From the NCBI RefSeq assembly GCF_019331775.1, contig NZ_JAHBBD010000001.1, forward strand, positions 1 through 64,000: a stretch of 64,000 bases of DNA, in the 5' to 3' direction. Of the stretch, positions 36,682-46,409 are shown piece by piece; positions within the stretch are counted from its first letter, which is position 1; each line of letters starts with the position of its first letter. Under the pieces are notes generated by a model. It was not told where the DNA came from and did no database searches. It saw only the letters and a program-made list of their open reading frames with translations. Source of the stretch: Bifidobacterium phasiani. GTDB lineage: Bacteria; Actinomycetota; Actinomycetes; Actinomycetales; Bifidobacteriaceae. The translations under genes and the position numbers were made by a program.

Positions 36682-36879
36682 GATATTCCTTGTTCTTTCT
36701 GTCGTTGTTTGAACGGAACACCGGGAGGCCTTGCGGCCACCCCGTGCTGAGCCGGCCTCTCCAACGCTTCATCGTGCCAAGCACGAGCGGTCAGGAACGA
36801 GTTCCTCGCCGCCGACCCGTTGATGGGCTAAGGCTCCAGACGGCGCCCGCCTGGCGGCAGACACCAAACGACCACTATA
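36682..36879 (-). promoter_or_regulatory. rpsD promoter and long structured 5' leader
   Basis: On the minus strand an extended -10 (TGTGTATAGT; TATAGT at 36874-36879) lies about 190 bases before rpsD. The leader has several stable hairpins: AGGAAC-TC-GTTCCT, CGTGC-TTG-GCACG, and a GAGGCC...GGCCTC stem enclosing GGCC-GCAA-GGCC. The length and structure fit an S4 autoregulatory leader. Confidence 0.5.
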
Positions 36880-36932
36880 CACACAGGGGCCGGACGTATG
36901 TCGGATCCGCGTGCGGTCCGCGCGCCGCAAGG

Positions 36933-39587
36933 CTACAGCTTCTCGATCGGCGCGACCGCGAGCATGAGCCGCTTGACGCCGTCGGAGCCGAAGTCGACGG
37001 TGATCACCGACTTGGGGCCCTTGTCCTGCAGGTCGACCACGGTGCCCAGGCCGAACTTGTCGTGCGTGATCCGGTCGCCGACGCTGAAGTCGGCGATGGA
37101 CAGCCCGTTGCCCTTGAGCAGCGGGGAGGCCGAGGCCCCGGCCAGCTTCTTCGTGCCGGACGAGGGGGCGATGCGCCGCGTCGTCACCTTGCCGCTGCGC
37201 GAGGAGCCGCCGGAGGACGTGCCGTAGGCGCGCCCGCCGGCCGAACCGGAGCGCGAGCCGTACCGCGAGGTGCGCGACGAGGACGACGAGCCGTGGGACG
37301 AGCCCGAGCGCGAGCCGAACGTCGAGGTCCCGGAGCCGTACGTGGAACGCGAGCCGTACGACGAGCCGTAGGACGGGCGCGAACCGTACGACGACCCGGA
37401 GCCGCGGGAGGACGACCCGCCGTAGGTCACGCCGTCGAAATCGTCGTCCCAGCCGCCGAAATCGTCGTCCAGCCCGCCGTCCGACCAGCCCGCGCGCATG
37501 CGTTCGACGCCGGCCTCGCGGCGCTTCCAGTCGATCAGCCCGTCGGGGATCTCGTCCAGGAACTGGCTGGGCAGCATCTCCGCGGCCTGGCCCCACTGGG
37601 CCCGCACGGCTGCGCGCGTGACGTACAGGCGGCGCTTCGCGCGCGTGATGCCCACGTAGGCCAGCCGCCGCTCCTCGGCCAGCTCGTTGGTGTCCTCCAG
37701 CGAGCGCGAGTGCGGAAACGTGCCCTGCTCCAGGCCGGTCAGGAACACGACCGGGTATTCCAGGCCCTTGGCGGTGTGCAGGGTCATCAGCGTCACCGCG
37801 CCGCTGTCCTCGCCCTGCATCGGCAGCTGGTCGGAGTCGGCCACCAGCGCCGTGGTCTCCAGGAAGCCGGCGAGCGTGGCGTCCGGCGTCTTCTGCTCGT
37901 ATTCGGCGGCGACCGACTGCAGCTGGGAGAGGTTCTCGACGCGCGAGGCGTCCTGCGGGTCGTCGGAGCGCTGCAGCTCCTCCAGCAGGCCGGACCTGGC
38001 CAGCACCTCGGCCACGATTTGCGAGGGCTTGGCGTCGTGCTCGGCGGCGAACGCCGCCAGCGAGGTCATCAGGTCGCGGAACGCCCGCAGCTGCGTGGCC
38101 GTGCGGGTCGGCGCGCCGAGGTCGTCGACGTGCAGCACGCCGTCGTAGAACGTGGCGGCGTGGGCGTCGGCGTACCCGGTGACCAGCGCCTCGGCGCGCG
38201 CGCCCAGACCGCGCTTGGGCACGTTGAGGATCCGCCGCATGTTCACGTCGTCGGCGGGGTTGACGATGGCCTGCAGGTAGGCGATGGCGTCCTTGACCTC
38301 GCGGCGCTCGTAGAAGCGGGTGCCGCCGATGAGCTGGTAGGGCAGGCCGGCGTTGATCAGCGCCTCCTCCAGGGAGCGCGACTGCGCGTTGGCGCGGTAC
38401 ATCACCGCCATGTCCGCGTAGGAGATGCCCTCCTCGGCGTGCAGCCGGGCGATCTCGCGGGCGATCCACGCGGCCTCCTGCTGCGCGTTGTCGGCCGCGT
38501 AGCCCACGATCGGCTCGCCCTTGCCCAGCGCGGTCCACAGCTTCTTGGGCTTGCGCCCCTCGTTGTGGGCGATCACGGCGTTGGCGGCGTCGAGGATGGT
38601 CTGGGTCGAGCGGTAGTTCTGCTCGAGCATGATCGTCCTCGCGTTCGGGAAGTCCTGCTCGAAGTCCTGGATGTTGCGGATGTCCGCGCCGCGGAACGCG
38701 TAGATGGACTGGTCGGAGTCGCCCACGACCGTGATCCACGCCGGCCCCTGCCGCCCGGCCGCCACGGCGCCCGGCTGCGGGGCCTCCCCCGCGTCGACGC
38801 CCGCCAGCTCGCGCACCAGCACGTACTGCGCGTGGTTGGTGTCCTGGTACTCGTCGACGAGGATGTAGCGGAACTTGCGGCGGTAGTATTCGGCGACGTC
38901 CGGGCAGGTGCGCAGCAGCTCGACGGTGCGCACGATCAGGTCGTCGAAGTCCACGGCGTTCGCCATCGCCAGGCGGTGCTGGTATTCGGCGTACACCACC
39001 GCGTACAGCTCCTCGACGTTGCCGAAGCGGCCGAGCTGGTAGCCCTTCTGCCCCGGCTTGTAGTCGGCGGCGTACGTCCTGAGCTGCTGGCGCCAGTCCT
39101 GCAGGTTGTTCTTGTAGTCGGAGATGCGGGCCAGGATCGCGCGCGGCGTGTAGCGCTTGAGGTCGATGTTCAGGTCGGCGCCGATGAGCTTGACCAGGCG
39201 CTCGCAGTCGGCCGTGTCGTAGATCGAGAAGCCCGAACCCAAGCCGATCCGCGCGCCGTCGCGCCGCAGGATGCGCACGCACGCCGAATGGAAGGTGGAC
39301 ACCCACATGCGCTCGGCCACCGGGCCGATCAGCCCGGCCAGGCGCTCGCGCATCTCGGCCGCCGCCTTGTTGGTGAACGTGATGGCCAGGATCTGGCTCG
39401 GCCATGCGCCGAAGCGCGTGAGGATCCAGGCGATGCGCCGGGTGAGCACGCGGGTCTTGCCGGAGCCCGCGCCCGCGCCGATGAGCAGCGCCTGCCCGCG
39501 GTACTGCACGGCTTCGGCCTGCTGGGGGTTGAGGTCGCCGATCAGCTCGTCGGCTCCCCTGGCGATGAAATCCGGGTCCTGTTCCAC
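36933..39587 (-). CDS. UvrD/PcrA-type ATP-dependent DNA helicase
   Basis: An 884-residue superfamily 1A 3'-5' helicase for repair and replication restart. Q-motif LNPQQAEAV and Walker A GAGAGSGKTRVLTRRIAW are at the start; LVDEYQDTNHAQY (Walker B), VGDSDQSIYAFRGAD (motif III) and LEQNYRSTQTIL follow; VTLMTLHTAKGLEYPVVFL (motif V) is later. The last ~55 residues are the Tudor-like domain that touches RNA polymerase in PcrA (VGDRITHDKFGLGTVV). An unusual ~75-residue Ser/Gly/Tyr/Arg-rich low-complexity linker (about 722-797) separates the two. The start is GTG with GGAAGGGA upstream. It could be named pcrA or uvrD1. Confidence 0.93.
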   Translation of the reverse strand: MEQDPDFIARGADELIGDLNPQQAEAVQYRGQALLIGAGAGSGKTRVLTRRIAWILTRFGAWPSQILAITFTNKAAAEMRERLAGLIGPVAERMWVSTFHSACVRILRRDGARIGLGSGFSIYDTADCERLVKLIGADLNIDLKRYTPRAILARISDYKNNLQDWRQQLRTYAADYKPGQKGYQLGRFGNVEELYAVVYAEYQHRLAMANAVDFDDLIVRTVELLRTCPDVAEYYRRKFRYILVDEYQDTNHAQYVLVRELAGVDAGEAPQPGAVAAGRQGPAWITVVGDSDQSIYAFRGADIRNIQDFEQDFPNARTIMLEQNYRSTQTILDAANAVIAHNEGRKPKKLWTALGKGEPIVGYAADNAQQEAAWIAREIARLHAEEGISYADMAVMYRANAQSRSLEEALINAGLPYQLIGGTRFYERREVKDAIAYLQAIVNPADDVNMRRILNVPKRGLGARAEALVTGYADAHAATFYDGVLHVDDLGAPTRTATQLRAFRDLMTSLAAFAAEHDAKPSQIVAEVLARSGLLEELQRSDDPQDASRVENLSQLQSVAAEYEQKTPDATLAGFLETTALVADSDQLPMQGEDSGAVTLMTLHTAKGLEYPVVFLTGLEQGTFPHSRSLEDTNELAEERRLAYVGITRAKRRLYVTRAAVRAQWGQAAEMLPSQFLDEIPDGLIDWKRREAGVERMRAGWSDGGLDDDFGGWDDDFDGVTYGGSSSRGSGSSYGSRPSYGSSYGSRSTYGSGTSTFGSRSGSSHGSSSSSRTSRYGSRSGSAGGRAYGTSSGGSSRSGKVTTRRIAPSSGTKKLAGASASPLLKGNGLSIADFSVGDRITHDKFGLGTVVDLQDKGPKSVITVDFGSDGVKRLMLAVAPIEKL

Positions 39588-39762
39588 GTTGCGTCCCTTC
39601 CGTCGGCGTCTGGCCGTCGTCGTTGCCTGGATGCGGCCCGGCTGGATCGCCAGCCGCGGGCCGTGCGTCCGCCGCCGCTGGCGACGGTCGCGCATTCATG
39701 TCTACCACATGGGCGCGCCCGGCGTGGAGGGCGCGGCCGCGCGGGCCGGCGTGTCCCGGCCG

Positions 39763-41643
39763 TCACCGCGCGGCGGCCTGGTAGGAGATCCACGTGGCGA
39801 TGGCCTCCTTCACGGTCTGCGCGTACAGCTCGGCCCCCTGTTCAGTGGGGTGGATGCCGTCGCTGGCCAGCCATTCGGTGTGCGCCGCGATGGCCGCGCC
39901 CCAGTCGGCGAGCGCCGCCGTGGCCGGGTGTCCCCGCACGTAGTCCGCGGCCGCCTGGTTGGCCACGGGGATCCACGAGCGGTCGCCGTAGCCGTTGACG
40001 ATGACCAGCACATGGCCGTCGCCGGCCGCGGCGGCGATGCGTTCGAAGGACGCCTGGTCGGCGGCCGAGTTCGTGTTCAGCGAGACCACCACGTAGCGCC
40101 GCAGCTGCCCCTGCCCGGCCAGCGCGGCGACGATGTCGGGCGCCTCGCGCATGAACCGCGAGGTCTGCGCGTCGACGACCACGCCGGGCAGCGCCTGCTG
40201 CAGCGCGGGGGTCGCGCCGACCGTCACCGAGTCGCCGATGACGGTGACGTCCTCGCCGGTCAGCGTCCTGAGCGCCTCCTGCTTGGCCTCGGCGCGGGCG
40301 GCGGCCTCCTGCTCGGCGCGCTCCCTGGCCTCGGCCTGGGCCCGGGCGTCCTGCTCGCGGCGGTCGGCCTCGGCCTCCAGGGCCGCCTGGTTGTTCTCCA
40401 GCATGATCTGCGTGCGCGAGCGCCCGGGGGCGGCGCGCACGGCGCCGACGAAGCCGACGGCCAGCGCGATCGCCGCCAGCGCCGCGGCGAACGCGCGCAG
40501 TCGCGAGACGGCGCGGCCGCGGGCCGTCATGGGGCGCGCCGCGTCCCGGGAGGCGCCGCCCCGGCCCGTCCGCCGGTCCGACCACCGTGCGACCGGCCGC
40601 TCGACGATGCGCCACGACAGCGCCGCGGCGAGCGCGCTGAACGCCAGCGTCAGCGTCCAGATCAGCCACATGCCGCGGCCGCGCCAGCCGGGCAGGGCCA
40701 GCTGCACCAGCAAAAAGACCGGCCAGTGCCACAGGTACAGGCCGTAGGAGTGCCGTCCGAGCAGCGCCAGCGGCCGCCATTCCAACAGGCCGCACATCCA
40801 GGAGTCCTTCGTGATCGTGCCGGCGATCAGCACCAGCGTCAGGACGGCGGTCAGCGCCAGCCCGCCGCGGAACGCCGATTCGTCCTGGCCGACGCGCACG
40901 GCCATCGCCATCAGCATGACCAGCGCCGCCGTCGCCGCCCACGGCAGCGTGCGGCGGGCCAGCGCCACGGGCAGCGGCGACGGGCCGCCGGCGGCGCGCA
41001 GCGTCCATGCCAGCGCCAGTCCGAGCAGCATGCCGAAGCAGTGGGTGTCGGTGCCGAAGTACACGCGCGTCGGATCGTCCTGCGGGTCGTACAGCACGGC
41101 CATGAGCACCACCGACAGCACGGCCAGCGCGGCGGGGACCACGGGCCGCAGCCGCGGGGCGGCCAGGCGCCGGGTCAGCGCCACGACGGCCGGCAGCAGC
41201 ACGACGACCTGCGCCATCAGCGAGACGAACCACAGGTGGCGCAGCAGCTGCGGCGAGGTCGTCGCGAAGTAGCTGCCGCCCGTGGCGATCTCGTACCAGT
41301 TGGTCGAGAAGGTCAGCGCGGCCGCGCTCTGCCCGCCGATGCCGACCAGCGCGTCAGTGTCGACCAGCGCGGCGGCGGGGACCACGCACAGCGTCATGGC
41401 CGCGAGCGCCGGCCACAGCCGCGCCAGGCGGCGCACGTAGAACCTCGGCAGCCAGGCCCGGCCGCCATGCGCGCTCGATTCCAGCAGGCCGGTGCCCAGC
41501 AGGAAGCCCGACACGGTGTAGAACACCTCGACGCCGATGAAGCCGCCGGGCAGCGTGCGCTGCGACAGGTGGTACCAGATCACGCCGATCAGCGCCAGCC
41601 CCTTGATGCCGTCCATGCCGGCGTAGCGAATCGTCCCGTTCAT
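39763..41643 (-). CDS. OafA/YrhL-type acyltransferase with SGNH domain
   Basis: A 626-residue protein. Residues 1-345 form the ten-to-eleven-helix acyltransferase-3 domain (GMDGIKGLALIGVIWYHL, catalytic His; TVSGFLLGTG; RFYVRRLARLWPAL). It then has one more helix, an Ala/Glu/Arg-rich coiled coil (about 405-460), and an extracytoplasmic SGNH hydrolase-like domain with GDSVTVGA (about 469) and DGIHPTEQGAELYA (about 594). This architecture transfers acetyl groups across the membrane to cell-wall or surface glycans, such as peptidoglycan or polysaccharide. The acceptor is unknown. Confidence 0.92.
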   Translation of the reverse strand: MNGTIRYAGMDGIKGLALIGVIWYHLSQRTLPGGFIGVEVFYTVSGFLLGTGLLESSAHGGRAWLPRFYVRRLARLWPALAAMTLCVVPAAALVDTDALVGIGGQSAAALTFSTNWYEIATGGSYFATTSPQLLRHLWFVSLMAQVVVLLPAVVALTRRLAAPRLRPVVPAALAVLSVVLMAVLYDPQDDPTRVYFGTDTHCFGMLLGLALAWTLRAAGGPSPLPVALARRTLPWAATAALVMLMAMAVRVGQDESAFRGGLALTAVLTLVLIAGTITKDSWMCGLLEWRPLALLGRHSYGLYLWHWPVFLLVQLALPGWRGRGMWLIWTLTLAFSALAAALSWRIVERPVARWSDRRTGRGGASRDAARPMTARGRAVSRLRAFAAALAAIALAVGFVGAVRAAPGRSRTQIMLENNQAALEAEADRREQDARAQAEARERAEQEAAARAEAKQEALRTLTGEDVTVIGDSVTVGATPALQQALPGVVVDAQTSRFMREAPDIVAALAGQGQLRRYVVVSLNTNSAADQASFERIAAAAGDGHVLVIVNGYGDRSWIPVANQAAADYVRGHPATAALADWGAAIAAHTEWLASDGIHPTEQGAELYAQTVKEAIATWISYQAAAR

Positions 41644-41889
41644 CTTGCCCCGTCACGTCCCTGGGCGCGCCGAGGTCGGCGCGTCTCGTCAGGCCACCAT
41701 AGCATGCGCGCCGGCGGCCGTCGGCGCGCGGCGCTCCGTGGGTGTCGGACATGGCCGCAGCCCGGCCGGCCCGGCGGTCCGGGCGCGGGCCCCGCGCGCG
41801 CCGTCAAGCGAGACTCGTAAGCTGGGCACTTATACGCGCGCGGGCCCGCCGCGCACGCCACCGGCAGTCACCATGAAGGGAAGAGACAG

Positions 41890-42471
41890 ATGAAGGAACT
41901 CGAGGAACGCATCCGCAGGGAGGGCACCGTCAAGCAGGGCAACGTGCTGAAGGTCGACGCATTCCTGAACCACCAGTGCGACGTGGCGCTCTACGACCGC
42001 ATGGGCGCCGAGTGGGCCGGGCACTTCGCCGGCCGCACGATCACCAAGATCCTCACCATCGAGGCCTCCGGCATCGGCATCGCCTGCGTCGCGGCGCGCC
42101 ACTTCGGCGACGTGCCGGTCGTGTTCGCCAAGAAGGCGCAGTCGATCAACCTGGACGGCGACCAGTACGTGTCCACCGTGTACTCGTTCACCAAGCAGCG
42201 CGAGTTCCCGGTCATCGTCTCGCGCAAGTACCTGGGCCCCGAGGACCATGTGCTGCTGATCGACGACTTCCTGGCCAACGGCAAGGCGCTGCGCGGCCTG
42301 ATCGACATCTGCGAGCACGCCGGCGCCACGGTCGAGGGCATCGGCATCGCGGTCGAGAAGGGCTTCCAGGGCGGCGGCGACAAGCTGCGCGCCGAGGGGT
42401 ACGACGTGGATTCGCTGGCCATCGTCGAGTCGATGGATCCCGAGACCGGCGAGATCGTGTTCCGCGGCTGA
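41890..42471 (+). CDS. xpt: Xanthine phosphoribosyltransferase
   Basis: A 193-residue purine salvage enzyme converting xanthine to XMP with PRPP. The PRPP-binding motif [17 protein letters not shown] is near 120-136; the C-terminus FRG and the N-terminal [29 protein letters not shown] match Xpt. GAAGGGAAGAG precedes the start. It is 27 bases upstream of the purine permease, and the two act together in uptake and salvage. I see no purine riboswitch in the 246-base leader (41644-41889). Confidence 0.95.
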   Translation: MKELEERIRREGTVKQGNVLKVDAFLNHQCDVALYDRMGAEWAGHFAGRTITKILTIEASGIGIACVAARHFGDVPVVFAKKAQSINLDGDQYVSTVYSFTKQREFPVIVSRKYLGPEDHVLLIDDFLANGKALRGLIDICEHAGATVEGIGIAVEKGFQGGGDKLRAEGYDVDSLAIVESMDPETGEIVFRG

Positions 42472-42498
42472 GCGCCCGCGCCGCGAAGGAGAAGGGTC

Positions 42499-43860
42499 AT
42501 GGCACAGCAAGAGAAGAGGAATCATCCGTCCGGGATCTCGTTCGAGGCGCTGAGCAGCCTCGACGCCCCGGTGTCGTTCTGGAAGGGCATCCCGTTCGGC
42601 CTGCAGCACGTGATGGCGATGTTCGTGGCGAACCTCGCCCCGATCTTCATCGTCGCCTCGGCGGCGGGGCTGACCCAGCAGGAGTCGGCCACCGTGATCC
42701 AGGCGGGCCTGCTGACGGCCGGCCTGGGCACGTGCCTGCAGCTGTACGGCGTGTGGCTGATCGGCTCGCGCCTGCCGATGGTCACCGGCATCTCGTTCAC
42801 CTATGTGGCCGCGGCGGTGGCGATCTGCGCGGACAAGGGCTACGGCGCCGTCGTGGGCGCCGTGCTCGTCGGCGGCGTGCTCGAGCTGGCGCTGGGCCTG
42901 ACCGCCCGGTACTGGCGCCGTTTCGTGCCGCCGATCGTCTCGGCCGTCGTCGTCACCGCGATCGGCTTCTCGCTGCTGACCGTGGGCGCGGAGAGCTTCG
43001 GCGGCGGCTCGGGCGCCGAGGACTTCGGCAGCTGGCAGAACCTCACGCTCGGCCTGGTCTCGCTGGTCGCCTGCCTGGCGTTCCAGCTGCTGATGAAGGG
43101 CACGGCCAAGCAGCTGTCGGTGCTGTTCGGCCTGGTGGTCGGCTATCTGGTCGCCATCGTCATGGGCAAGGTCGACTTCTCCGGGTTCGCGCACCTGCAG
43201 GTCGTCTCGGTGCCGCGGATCATGCCGTTCGCCCCCGAGTTCGACCCCGGCGCGATCATCTCGCTGGGCCTGCTGTACGTGGTCTCCTCGGTGGAGGTGC
43301 TGGGCGACACCGCCGCGCTGACCAAGGTGGGGCTCAACCGACTGCCCACCGAGCGCGAGACCGCGGGCGCGATCGCCGGCGACGGCCTGATCTCCTCGGT
43401 CTCCGGCCTGTTCGGCTGCCTGCCGCTGACCAGCTTCGCGCAGAACATCGGACTGGTGGCGATGACCAAGGTCGTCAACCGCAAGGTGATCCTCTCGGGC
43501 GGTCTGATTCTGATCCTGGCGAGCTTCGTGCCGGCCATCGCCGAGGTGTTCAACTCGATGCCGCAGTCGGTGCTCGGCGGGTGCACAATCATGATGTTCG
43601 GCAACATCATCCTCTCCGGGTTCCAGATGATCGCCGAGGCCGGCTTCACACAGCGCAACATCACGATCGCCGCGCTGAGCCTGACCATCGGCATCGGCTT
43701 CACCCAGGTCGGCGACATCTTCGTGCACTTCCCCGCGCTGTTCCGGCAGATCTTCGCGTCGAACTGCATCGCCGTCGCCTTCGTGGTCGCGCTGGTGCTC
43801 AGCCTGGTGCTGCCGAGCGAGGAGCACTTCCTCAGCACCCCGGCCGCCGAGGCGGAATAG
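42499..43860 (+). CDS. NCS2-family xanthine/uracil permease
   Basis: A 453-residue transporter with about fourteen membrane segments of the nucleobase/ascorbate family. The family signature region LPLTSFAQNIGLVAMTKVVNRKV is near 313-335, with the preceding GDGLISSVSGLFGCLP. The upstream xpt gene suggests xanthine as the substrate. The start has GAAGGAGAAGG upstream. The transcript ends at a strong terminator shared with the ABC genes. Confidence 0.92.
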   Translation: MAQQEKRNHPSGISFEALSSLDAPVSFWKGIPFGLQHVMAMFVANLAPIFIVASAAGLTQQESATVIQAGLLTAGLGTCLQLYGVWLIGSRLPMVTGISFTYVAAAVAICADKGYGAVVGAVLVGGVLELALGLTARYWRRFVPPIVSAVVVTAIGFSLLTVGAESFGGGSGAEDFGSWQNLTLGLVSLVACLAFQLLMKGTAKQLSVLFGLVVGYLVAIVMGKVDFSGFAHLQVVSVPRIMPFAPEFDPGAIISLGLLYVVSSVEVLGDTAALTKVGLNRLPTERETAGAIAGDGLISSVSGLFGCLPLTSFAQNIGLVAMTKVVNRKVILSGGLILILASFVPAIAEVFNSMPQSVLGGCTIMMFGNIILSGFQMIAEAGFTQRNITIAALSLTIGIGFTQVGDIFVHFPALFRQIFASNCIAVAFVVALVLSLVLPSEEHFLSTPAAEAE

Positions 43861-43884
43861 GCGCCGGGCGTCCGCATGACGCAT

Positions 43885-43923
43885 GACGGGAGCCGCACGT
43901 CCCCGGGGCGTGCGGCTCCCGTC
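43885..43923. terminator. Bidirectional terminator between the permease and ABC permease genes
   Basis: GACGGGAGCCGCACG and its complement make a 15-bp stem with a GC-rich loop, between convergent genes. Confidence 0.85.
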
Positions 43924-43962
43924 GTATCCGGGCATGGCGCCCGGCACGCCGCATCCGGCCGG

Positions 43963-45210
43963 TCACACGGCGGCGCGGCGGGCGCGGACGGCGCCGACGG
44001 CCAGGCCGATGCACACGAACGCCGCGGCGTAGAACGCGACCAGCCCGGTGGACGACGCCCAGGCGCCCAGGTCCGCGCCCGTCTCGGTGTACCCGGAGAC
44101 GCCCAGCGCGGCGGCCAGCGCGTCGTTGTACCACCATGCCGGCAGCATGCGGCCCAGCGCGATCACCGCCTCCGGCATCATCGACGGCGAGAACCACACG
44201 CCGCCGGTGAACGTCGTCAGCAGCGAGAACACGTTGGCGAACCCGTTCGCCGCCTCCTCGGACAGGCCGCACTGCGCCAGCACGAACCCCAGCGCCGCGG
44301 CCATCGCCGCATAGCACAGCACCGTCGCCAGGCACCGCGCCATCTGCCCCGCCGTGGGCATCGCCCCGTCGCAGCCGGTCAGCACCGGCATCGCGACGCT
44401 CAGCGCCAGGTAGTACGCGGCCGCCGCGCACGCCGGCACCGCGCAGGCGGCCAGCAGCGCCGCGCCGCGCGCGAAGGGGCGCTGCGGGGAGGCCAGCGTG
44501 CGCCGGCGCGTCGTGGGCAGGCCGAACACGCCCATGATCATCGCGATGGTCACGGTCAGCGACGCCAGGATCGGGTACCCGCCGAACTGCAGCGACACCC
44601 CGAACACGTTCATGGCCAGGGCCGTGTCGCCGGACGAGGTGCGCACCAGCGCGACGCCGCCCTCGGTGTCCTCCCGCACGGCGAGCACCTGCGCGACCGC
44701 GCCGGCCAGGCCCGGGTCGTGCCCGTCGAGCGCCGCGGCCCGGTAGGCGCTGCGCAGCAAGGACAGGTAGCCGTCGACCTGCAGCGCCGCCATCGCGCCG
44801 ACGCCCGAGGTGTAGCTGGTGACGGTCCGCACGGCGGGCGTCCGCCCGTCGCCGCGCACCGCGTCGGCGAAGCGCCGAGCGAACCCGTCGTCGATGATGA
44901 CGATCAGGTCGGTGTAGTTCGTCGCCACGGCGTCCTGCAGGTCGCGTTCCGTGTCGTCCAGCGCGACTAGGTCGCAGGTCGGGACCAGGTAGTCGCGCAT
45001 GCCTGAGGCCACGGAGCCGTCGTCGCCGTCCCGGTCGACGATCGCCACGGTGGCGCGCGAGGAGGCGTACGTCGTCTCGTCGCCGGCCTCCCGGCCGATG
45101 ATCGCGGAGCCGACCATCGCCACCATGGCCATGCTCAGGCCGATCAGATAGATGAGCAGATAGGTCTTGTGGCGCCACATGACGCGCAGCGCGGTCTTAC
45201 AGGTGCTCAT
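43963..45210 (-). CDS. ABC-2 type permease, YhgE/ABC-2 fold (second subunit)
   Basis: A 415-residue ABC-2 membrane protein. A first helix (YLLIYLIGLSMAMVAMVGS) is followed by a large extracytoplasmic domain (about 45-210, VAIVDRDGDDGSV) and five or six C-terminal helices including MIMGVFGLP and FSLLTTFTGGVWFS. It would form the second half of an exporter with the neighbouring permease and ATPase. It starts 14 bases before the previous gene ends, so it is translationally coupled. Confidence 0.88.
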   Translation of the reverse strand: MSTCKTALRVMWRHKTYLLIYLIGLSMAMVAMVGSAIIGREAGDETTYASSRATVAIVDRDGDDGSVASGMRDYLVPTCDLVALDDTERDLQDAVATNYTDLIVIIDDGFARRFADAVRGDGRTPAVRTVTSYTSGVGAMAALQVDGYLSLLRSAYRAAALDGHDPGLAGAVAQVLAVREDTEGGVALVRTSSGDTALAMNVFGVSLQFGGYPILASLTVTIAMIMGVFGLPTTRRRTLASPQRPFARGAALLAACAVPACAAAAYYLALSVAMPVLTGCDGAMPTAGQMARCLATVLCYAAMAAALGFVLAQCGLSEEAANGFANVFSLLTTFTGGVWFSPSMMPEAVIALGRMLPAWWYNDALAAALGVSGYTETGADLGAWASSTGLVAFYAAAFVCIGLAVGAVRARRAAV

Positions 45211-46381
45211 AGCGTTGCCTCCTCAACAGCAGCGTCGCGCCGGCCAGGCATGCCGCGCCCATCGCGCACAGCACGCCGAGCGTCCGGATGAACGGCTGCG
45301 GGTCGTCGTAGTACAGCATGTCGTAGAACAGCTGCGTGATCTGGCGCGCCGGGTTGGCCAGCGCGGCCGCCGGCAGCTCGCGCTGCACCCAGTCGCCCAG
45401 CGCCATCGCCGGTTCGCCGTACAGTCCGGCGAACAGCGAGAGCAGGCAGGTGATGCCGGTGGCGACGCCGTATTTCGTGCCGGCCGGGATCCGCGGGATC
45501 GCGCCGATCAGCATACCGAACGCCGAGGCCATGAAGGTCGCCGCGGCCACCGCGGCGATCGCCATCGGCTCGCGGCCGCCCACGCCGACGCCGAACACGT
45601 ACCGGACCGCCAGGAACGCGACCGCCATGCACGCGAACGACATCAGCCACGAGGCCAGGAACACGGCCATCAGCATCCGGTGCCGCGGCAGCGGCGCGAC
45701 GTTGCGGCGGGCGCCCAGCGCGGAGAGGTTGGGCTGCGCGTCGGTGATCGCGCCGATGGCGATCGTCATGCACATCAGACAGGCCATCGCCAGCAGCGCG
45801 TAGTAGTACCGGGCGGTCCCGTCGGGCGCGAACCGGGTCAGCCGGGTCTCCTCGGTCAGCCCGTCGGCGGCGCCCAGGTCGCGCACGAACGCCTCGTCGA
45901 GCAGGGCCTGCGGGTGCTCGAGCGCGACCAGGTCGCCCAGCGCGGCCGTCTCGTTGTACCGCTCGACCGTGTGGCCGATCACGCTGACGGTCAACGCCAC
46001 GGCGTTGTCCGAGCTGCCGTACACGGCGTCCGAGACGGCGAAGCGCAGCAGATGGTCGTCGTCCGCGTACAGGTATCCGATCGCCGTGCCGTCGGTCAGG
46101 GCGGCCAGGGCGGCGTCCAGGTCGTCGGCCCGGACCTCCTCGATCAGCGGACGGTCGCCCGCGCCGAGCGCCCCGGCCAGCGCCTCGGCGCCCGGGGTGT
46201 CCTCCCAGCCGGCGTCGCGCACGACGCCGACCGGCTGGGCCTGCAGCGTGTACGCCTCGGATATCGAGCCGAACATGACGGAGAACATCGTGGCGAGGAT
46301 GAGCGGGAACGCCAGCGCCCAGAACAGCGGCGCGGGCTGGCGCAGCGTGGCGCGTATCTGCGTGGCGAATGTGGTGAGCAT
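45197..46381 (-). CDS. ABC-2 type permease (first subunit)
   Basis: A 394-residue ABC-2 permease of the same design: an N-terminal helix (LFWALAFPLILATMFSVMFG), an extracytoplasmic domain of about 150 residues, then five C-terminal helices with YYYALLAMACLMCMTIAIGAI. It pairs with the other permease to make a heterodimeric exporter. It follows the ATPase by 28 bases. Confidence 0.88.
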   Translation of the reverse strand: MLTTFATQIRATLRQPAPLFWALAFPLILATMFSVMFGSISEAYTLQAQPVGVVRDAGWEDTPGAEALAGALGAGDRPLIEEVRADDLDAALAALTDGTAIGYLYADDDHLLRFAVSDAVYGSSDNAVALTVSVIGHTVERYNETAALGDLVALEHPQALLDEAFVRDLGAADGLTEETRLTRFAPDGTARYYYALLAMACLMCMTIAIGAITDAQPNLSALGARRNVAPLPRHRMLMAVFLASWLMSFACMAVAFLAVRYVFGVGVGGREPMAIAAVAAATFMASAFGMLIGAIPRIPAGTKYGVATGITCLLSLFAGLYGEPAMALGDWVQRELPAAALANPARQITQLFYDMLYYDDPQPFIRTLGVLCAMGAACLAGATLLLRRQRYEHL

Positions 46382-46409
46382 GGCTCCTCCCTTGCTGTCG
46401 TGGCGGCGC

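Noticed and set aside
41644-41889. Possible purine riboswitch before xpt
   Set aside because: The conserved core residues and P1 stem of the purine aptamer are not visible in this GC-rich leader.
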